From positions 31,662 through 95,661 of the forward strand of contig NW_003314387.1 of NCBI RefSeq assembly GCF_000143415.4: DNA of 64,000 nt, read 5' to 3'. Position 1 is the first letter of the stretch. Each line of letters begins with the position of its first letter. A model generated the notes under the pieces. That model was not told the origin of the DNA. It saw only the letters and a program-made list of their open reading frames with translations, and made no database searches. Source of the stretch: Selaginella moellendorffii (lineage: Eukaryota > Streptophyta > Lycopodiopsida > Selaginellales > Selaginellaceae). The position numbers were made by a program, and so were the translations under genes. Shown here one piece after another: positions 58,546-64,000 of the stretch.

Positions 58546-59135
58546 AAATGGACGTACACACACAGCATAATTATTCCTTTACATGGCGAATAATCTTGGC
58601 GCGGATCGCTGACACGACATGGCAAAGTTCGAATCACTGACATGGCACAGCTGGATCGAGGCAAGGACATGATGTGACAAAGTTCAACGTCCGACAGCAA
58701 AGTCTAGAAGCTACTCAGTTTGAAATTTGTCAGAGGAATCATAAGATCTGGTTTGTCAGAGGATTTGATGTGACGTTCAAGCGTGTGTTATTTTTGAATT
58801 CTCGAACTCATTCCTAGGTCTATCATTTTTGTGCGCCGTGTTCTTGGTTCCACTGAGCGCAGTGAGCGCTGCTTGTGTAAGCGGCGTTGTGAGCTGTGGT
58901 TTATGCGTCTACAAGCAGTTGTGGCATTGCGAGCGCCATTGCGAGCGGCAGTTTATGTGAGTGGCAGTTTGTGCAAGCGGCGCTACGAGCAGTTGCGGTG
59001 TTGCGAGCGGCACTACGAGTAGTTGCGGTGTTGCGAGCGGCACTGTCTTTGGTGTGGCTACCGCTTCCTCTTGATATTCGGCACTTGTGCTTCTTGGTAT
59101 GTTCACCATGGAATGGCTTAGGACCACATTTAGAA

Positions 59136-59157
59136 ATGGCATGAGGCCACATGCCAT
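59136..59157. repeat. Palindrome P13
   Basis: Arms ATGGCATG / CATGCCAT, centre AGGCCA. It begins a partial copy of the foldback arm that follows. Confidence 0.85.
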
Positions 59158-59233
59158 CTTGGGCCCTTGCAATTTCATGGCTAGCGTATTGTCATGTATG
59201 TTTTTACTTGCCTGCAGCTGTGTGTATATCAAG

Positions 59234-59425
59234 ATGGCATGAGGCCTCATGCCATCTTTGGCCCCTGCTAGCCTATTGCCATATTCCTTTTGCCTTGCTA
59301 CAACTGTATATATTTTTGTATGGGTGACTAGTCACGCACACAAAAATATATACAATTGCAGCAAGGCAAAAGGAATATAGCAACAGGCTAGTAGGGGCCA
59401 AAGATAGCGTGAGGCCTCATGCCAT
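59234..59425. repeat. 192-bp foldback with palindromes at both tips (P14, P15)
   Basis: Arms of about 90 bp pair at roughly 90% identity around a central TGACTAGTCA. Each arm starts with the 22-nt palindrome (59234-59255 perfect; 59404-59425 one arm decayed), followed by CTTTGGCCCCTGCTAGCCT and its partner AGGCTAGTAGGGGCCAAAG. Confidence 0.88.
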
Positions 59426-59461
59426 TAGTGGTACCACTAATGGCATGAGGGCTCATGCCAA
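59404..59461. repeat. 58-nt composite palindrome (P15 and P16)
   Basis: Two palindromes (59404-59425, 59440-59461) are joined by TAGTGGTACCACTA, so the whole forms one long near-perfect palindrome. Confidence 0.88.
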
Positions 59462-59509
59462 TTTTGTGAATGCAAAATTTCACGTGGGTGTCAATAGCAT
59501 GTTTGAATA

Positions 59510-59531
59510 ATGGCATGTGGCCTCATGCTAT
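59510..59531. repeat. Palindrome P17
   Basis: Arms ATGGCATG / CATGCTAT, 74 bp before the ATG of the plus-strand gene. Confidence 0.8.
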
Positions 59532-59604
59532 TTGGTATGTTATGATTTAGGCCATTCTCCAATCATTTTTTGTATGGTCTTAACTTCTTTTCTACACTTT
59601 CAGA

Positions 59605-62600
59605 ATGGCCTTCAGGGTTGGGGAAAAGGTTTACATTTTGAATGGTGGGAAGAGAGTTGCAAAAGGGACCCTTGTGTCTATGGATCGGAACTTTGTTATA
59701 CACTGTCAAAGGCTTGGGGAAGGCAATGCTGCTGTATCAGTAGAGACTGTCTTCGATGGGAATGTGGTCGCTATTGAACGAGGAGAGATGGTCGTCGGGG
59801 TAAATGTTGTTGTTGCCTTGAAAAATCTGCAGAAGAAAGCAGATGTTGGGGACAGCACAAGTGCGACGCATGTTCCCTCCGTGGATCTTAAGAACCGTGC
59901 TACATGGATTCAGGCAAAGGTGTTTCTAAACAACCCCGAGGGGGAGGTGGTAGCTAAGGGCTTAGCCACAGTTGTCGATCCAAGAGATGCGGTTGCTAAT
60001 CAAGAATTGGGCTGGGATGATATTGGAGTTGCGATTTTAGAGGTTGTTGACACAGAAGAAAACAGTCTGACTATTGGAAGCATTGTGCGGTGGAAATTGA
60101 GGCATTTAGTGTTTGAGAATGTGAAGGATTCACAATCAAACACCACTACAATTGATGACAGAACATCTCTTCATGGGAAAAGAAAGTACACCTTCCTACA
60201 GTGCAGCCAAAGGGATCTGAGCAACGAACCGAAAAGGCAGAAAATGGCGATGGAGGTTCGAATGGTCTCGACAGTTGTTTGTTGCAAGAGGAGGTGCTGT
60301 CAACATGCTGATTGGGATGCTATTGAAGAGGAGAGAGCAAGATACAAGACATTGTCCTGGAAGGCAGCTCGCAATTTTGTGTATGAGGCATTACGGTCAT
60401 CTGTTGATGCTTCAGAACATCAGGTGGGGGGCATGGTCTTCCAGAGGGGTTTGGTCTGCATGAAGGCATGGAGAATCATTTATGGAGTCCCTCGAAGCAC
60501 ATTCTACAGAATCAAAACTGAGTTCGAAGAACAAAGGGTTCAACAGGCAGTCCATGGGAACGACGGTACGCACAAAACCAGGGGTCATGTTGTATATAGA
60601 GAGGCAATCTTCAAGAGGTTTGTCGAGACATGTAGCGAGCAGCAACCACATAAAACCCGCCTCTTGGAAGATGGAACACGAGACACCCAACGAGTTCTCC
60701 CTTCCATGTATACCAAGGGGGCCATATTGGAAGATGTGAATCGGGAACTCCAGAGTAATGGCTACAGGAAGCTGAGCCAATCTAGATTTAGTAGATTGTG
60801 GAGCAACAGGTTCAGGGATGTGAGTATAGGAAAGTACTCCAGCTTTTCAAAGTGTGACGAGTGCACTGCTATCAAAATGGCTTTGTCGAAGAATTCTTGC
60901 AGCGCTCAAGAGCGAGAGACGTTGGTTAGAAGGCAGCTCGACCACAACATCGAGCAGAGAAGCTGCAGGACTGCATATTATCATAACAGGATTCTCTCCA
61001 TGGAGAGACCTGACTCTTACCTCTGCATCATCCACGACAAAATGGACCAGAAAAAGACATGCTTACCTCGACTCAATCCTGCCCCCAAGGCAATCTCTTC
61101 ATCCATGCAGCTGCCTGTGTCTTTGTTTGGCATAATCGCTCATGGGCATGGTGCCCAGAACTATGGGAACTTCTTTGTACCTCTATGGGGTGGCGGGGGT
61201 GCAAACATGATGATTGCGTCCCTAGCAAAACACTTAAGGTCTCTGCAAAGTGCACATATTGAGCTGAACAGCCAACCCTTGCATAAGGCCCTTGTCGATC
61301 GAACCCCATATAGGGTTCAGCTAGAGGAGGAGCAAAGGCTTGCAGTATCGCGTGGGGCCCCATGCCATCCCAGTGAATATGTTGGCCGTCAGATTGTAGG
61401 GTTATCACGTGAGGCCTCATGCCATTCCGACGAGGCTGGTCGCCCGGTGAATGCACAGCCTCATCCAAATGAAGCAGAATCTCAAGGAAGTTCTTGCGGC
61501 CGATGTGGCCTTCCTCCCCATCTTCTGCTCCAAACAAACAATGCTGGCAGTGAGAACAAAAACATGTACATCTTCACGTACTTGGCGATGCTTGTTGCCA
61601 AAGGCATATTTGAAACAGTTACACTTGGCTTTCTCATGGTTGGGCACACTCATGAAGACGTCGATGCCATGTTCAGTCACCTGGCAGAGTCCCTCCGGCG
61701 ATCCAATGTCCTCACCCTCCCACAACTCTACGATGAATTCCAAAATTGCATCAAAGGCACTATTGAAGCTGCACTTGTGACAGAGGTTCCAGACTTTAAG
61801 GGGTTTGTAAGAGGCTACATCAGGGACGGATCCGAAATGCTGATTGGCCACTCCAAGCCTCGTCAGTTTCATTTCAGCATGCGTGACGGTGCTCCAGTGA
61901 TGAGGTACAAGATGAGAGAATGGGACACAGTGTGGCTGCCAGTGGATGGCATTGAACTCTTCAAGAGAGATCCCATAACTGGGGAACCTATGATTCCTCA
62001 GGGTTCCCCACGGCCGATGCACCCGGATGGACTCAAAGACCAGGAAAGTATAGTGGCCGGGATTAGACAGCATATTGCCTTCTGGAAGAGGGGGTTGGTG
62101 TTTGGTGGAGAATCCTATTTTAAGAGGTGCAAGCCTTTGCTCGAATACTGGGAGAAGATTATATTTGCTATCCAAAATGTTGAGGATCACTATTGTGGGC
62201 CGAGGAACAAGAAGCCGGATTCAGCATTCAATCCAGTACAGGTCTGCAAAGGAATGGTCGTGCTTGTCAGACCCAGTAATAAAAAACAAATGATATGGGT
62301 GGGGCGCTGCATCACTGATGTAGAGGAGGACGCGGNNNNNNNNNNNNNNNNNNNNNNNNNNNNNNNNNNNNNNNNNNNNNNNNNNNNNNNNNNNNNNNNN
62401 NNNNNNNNNNNNNNNNNNNNNNNNNNNNNNNNNNNNNNNNNNNNNNNNNNNNNNNNNNNNNNNNNNNNNNNNNNNNNNNNNNNNNNNNNNNNNNNNNNNN
62501 NNNNNNNNNNNNNNNNNNNNNNNNNNNNNNNNNNNNNNNNNNNNNNNNNNNNNNNNNNNNNNNNNNNNNNNNNNNNNNNNNNNNNNNNNNNNNNNNNNNN

Positions 62601-62641
62601 NNNAAGGTGAACAATCCGAATCTGAATCAGAGGAGGCGTGA
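59605..62641 (+). CDS. Transposase-like protein: Tnp1-like repeats and DUF7869-type core, interrupted by gap
   Basis: ATG at 59605 follows a TTTCTACACTTTCAG stretch that could be a leader-intron acceptor. The frame is open to the gap at 62336; after it SESESEEA then TGA at 62639-62641 fits the end. N-terminus: two related stretches (VGEKVYILNGGKRVAKGTLV and a second near residues 97-150) like the Tnp1/En-Spm or DUF8039 fold. Then a Cys-rich patch, SKCDECTAIK near 416, DKMDQKKTCLPRL near 473, LQTNNAGSENKN near 641, and FLMVGHTHEDVDAMFSHLAE near 678: the DUF7869 order, an RNase H-like core. The usual LQLDN reads LQTNN, so the middle Asp is Asn. Two palindromes (61347-61425) add in-frame sequence. 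Probably a transposase whose present activity is doubtful. Confidence 0.7.
61347..61368. repeat. Palindrome P18, inside the transposase-like gene
   Basis: ATCGCGTG / CATGCCAT with centre GGGCCC. In frame it encodes SRGAPCHP. The left arm differs from consensus at one base pair. Confidence 0.8.
61404..61425. repeat. Palindrome P19, inside the transposase-like gene
   Basis: ATCACGTG / CATGCCAT with centre AGGCCT, encoding SREASCH. 36 bp after P18. Confidence 0.8.
62336..62603. other. Assembly gap (268 N)
   Basis: Unknown sequence within the transposase-like gene, just before a degenerate GGCGTGA repeat; a hairpin-rich repeat may have stopped assembly. The true length is uncertain. Confidence 0.98.
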
Positions 62642-62678
62642 TGGCATGGCGTGATGGCGTGAGGCGTGAGGCGTGACA
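62635..62678. repeat. Tandem half-palindromes
   Basis: GGCGTGATGGCATGGCGTGA followed by repeated GGCGTGA units: several left arms of the palindrome in tandem, overlapping the stop of the transposase-like gene. Confidence 0.75.
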
Positions 62679-62714
62679 CCAAAAAGGAGGTGTCCACTAG
62701 CGCTTAGGCTTATA

Positions 62715-62736
62715 ATGGCGTGTGCCCTCATGCCAT
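62715..62736. repeat. Palindrome P20
   Basis: Arms ATGGCGTG / CATGCCAT, centre TGCCCT. Confidence 0.8.
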
Positions 62737-62803
62737 TTACTTGATCACCAAATACCTTTTTCCCTTTGCACTAGTATATCTTAATACCGGTCTGAGAAAT
62801 AGA

Positions 62804-62825
62804 ATGGCATGTGCCCTCAGGCCTT
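62804..62825. repeat. Palindrome P21, degenerate
   Basis: ATGGCATG followed by a decayed right arm CAGGCCTT. Confidence 0.55.
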
Positions 62826-63119
62826 TTACTAAATCACCTTTGAAAGAAATGCAAGCCTCTATGTCGTAAAAAAAAGGTACTAGAGAAATTCCTTAATAAT
62901 ATGAATGTTATTTAGTTTCATGAAAATACACTAAGGGTCAAATGAGTTAAATGACTTCTCCAGACTAGCAATGCCTCTTGCTACACCTTCACAATTAGAT
63001 TCGTTAGAAAAAGATAACATTGAATAATATCTAAATGTTCTCACCATTAAGTTATATGTCTGGCTAATAGGAATGACGTTCATCTTGGAAAGCTCACCAC
63101 ACGCTCAATGAACAAACAA

Positions 63120-63141
63120 ATAGTGTGTGCGCGCATGCCAT
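63120..63141. repeat. Palindrome P22, outermost right copy
   Basis: ATAGTGTG / CATGCCAT with centre TGCGCG. Beyond it no further copies are seen. Confidence 0.6.
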
Positions 63142-64000
63142 CGCTCTTCTTTAGCTTTAGATTCGGCTTGTTCACCTTGACAATGAGATTTATTATACAA
63201 CCAGATGGACTCAGTCTAGACACAAAGTCACCGCGCTAGTCACCATGCCCCAGATATGTCTAGCCCCTGGACAAAAAACATATAATTTCACGTCATTTTC
63301 AAATACTTGAAAATTTGTACCTAGTCCCATTTTACTGAATAAATCCCACTTTAACGAAATAGAGCTTAATCGCAGAAGTAGTTAAGGGTCCTTGGGCAAA
63401 TAAATCAGTGATCCCTCCATATTTCTTTTGGGAGTATTATTAAAGAGTTCATTTAACATTAATTCATCTAATGTTTACTTTCCAAACTTGCTTATATAAC
63501 AAGAGACTTCTTATTATGCTCTCTATGTTGGTTAATACAAGCTTGAGTTCATCTTCTATTGCTCGGCCTATTGCCATATATTACCATCTACATTTGTGTT
63601 GTATAGCAGAGCAAAATTTTATTCTTTATACCAATGGCTATATATATGCATGTGTATAGGATGAGGCAAACCTAGTTGTGTGTATGGGCAATTTCGAGCT
63701 TGAGCTTTAGTCATTATGGATGGTGCCAAATCAAGTTTTTAACCTCATCCTTGGTATGGATTAATTACAATTTAATTATGCTAAATATAACTTTGAAGCT
63801 TCTCCCCCTTATCTCATACTTCCCAATATTTCTTTCATTCCTCTCACTTCTCTTCCTTTTTATCTTTCTACTTCTACTTCCATCACTTTAATGACTTCCT
63901 CCTATATTTTTGTCTTGTTCCTCTATCCCTCCGATAATCTTTATAGCAGTGGTTGACCAAAACATAAAGGAGTATGCCAATCTCTTTGAATTTAACTTAT
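63142..64000. other. AT-rich end of window, nothing supported
   Basis: Only short, hydrophobic, low-complexity frames. No gene, RNA or known element. Confidence 0.6.

Larger units (their letters stand above)
56680..59604. other. Divergent intergenic region between the two block genes
   Basis: Holds partial direct repeats (about 57285-57430, 58430-58560, 58756-58800, sharing GATTTGATGTGACGTTCAAG and a palindrome), a duplicated CACGTCATCATTCCT segment near 57050-57170, a 30-bp tandem repeat (58978-59047, GTTGCGAGCGGCACTACGAG units), a telomere-like stretch, a Cassandra-like LTR and the densest palindrome cluster. It probably contains both promoters. Confidence 0.55.

Noticed and set aside
51002-63141. 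CRISPR-like or bacterial REP arrays
   Set aside because: Spacing is irregular, no conserved spacer length exists, and the setting is eukaryotic with introns.

Overview
The window looks like nuclear DNA of a seed-free vascular plant, most probably a Selaginella-type lycophyte (inference). The evidence is a complete gene for the motile-cilium protein CFAP58 beside plant genes (P-class PPR, F-box, PRISE-type reductases), introns mostly 38-90 nt long, and plant-type Ty3/gypsy elements primed by initiator tRNA-Met. It is not prokaryotic: genes carry GT-AG introns and no operons are seen.

1-28.4 kb is a nest of LTR retrotransposons. Three minus-strand copies (A, B, C) of a non-coding, LARD-like family have LTRs packed with a GAGTCCGAGATG-type minisatellite. 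Element C sits inside the older, decayed B with a CTCCA target duplication. An autonomous plus-strand chromovirus, D (15819-23367), sits inside C with a GGTTC target duplication. D's pol needs removal of two introns of 46 and 52 nt before the integrase catalytic Glu and the chromodomain are in frame. A decayed D-type LTR piece (E) ends the block.

29-46 kb is the gene-bearing part, all on the minus strand. It holds an F-box fragment with a strong foldback, an F-box gene (3 exons), CFAP58 (15 exons, 883 codons), an intronless PPR gene, and three near-identical PRISE/progesterone 5-beta-reductase-like genes. Between the first and second PRISE genes lie a solo LTR, a 5S-rRNA-bearing Cassandra-like LTR remnant and AT-rich repeats. 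A truncated 2-Cys peroxiredoxin copy follows at 46.8-47.4 kb, then about 3.3 kb with no supported gene.

50.7-63.1 kb is the most unusual part. Two divergent genes are embedded in about twenty copies of a 22-nt imperfect palindrome (arms ATGGCRTG and CAYGCCAT). The minus gene (ParB/DGQHR-like domain, long linker, FCP1-like phosphatase domain) has 13 exons in phase but five in-frame stops, each one C-to-T change away from a Gln codon. Seven of its twelve introns (38-81 nt) contain the palindrome. The plus gene encodes a protein with Tnp1-like N-terminal repeats and a DUF7869-like RNase H-fold core; its middle catalytic Asp reads as Asn, two palindromes lie in frame inside it, and its end runs into a 268-nt assembly gap. 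I propose this block as one large, decaying DNA transposon with a satellite family of palindromic, introner-like sequences.
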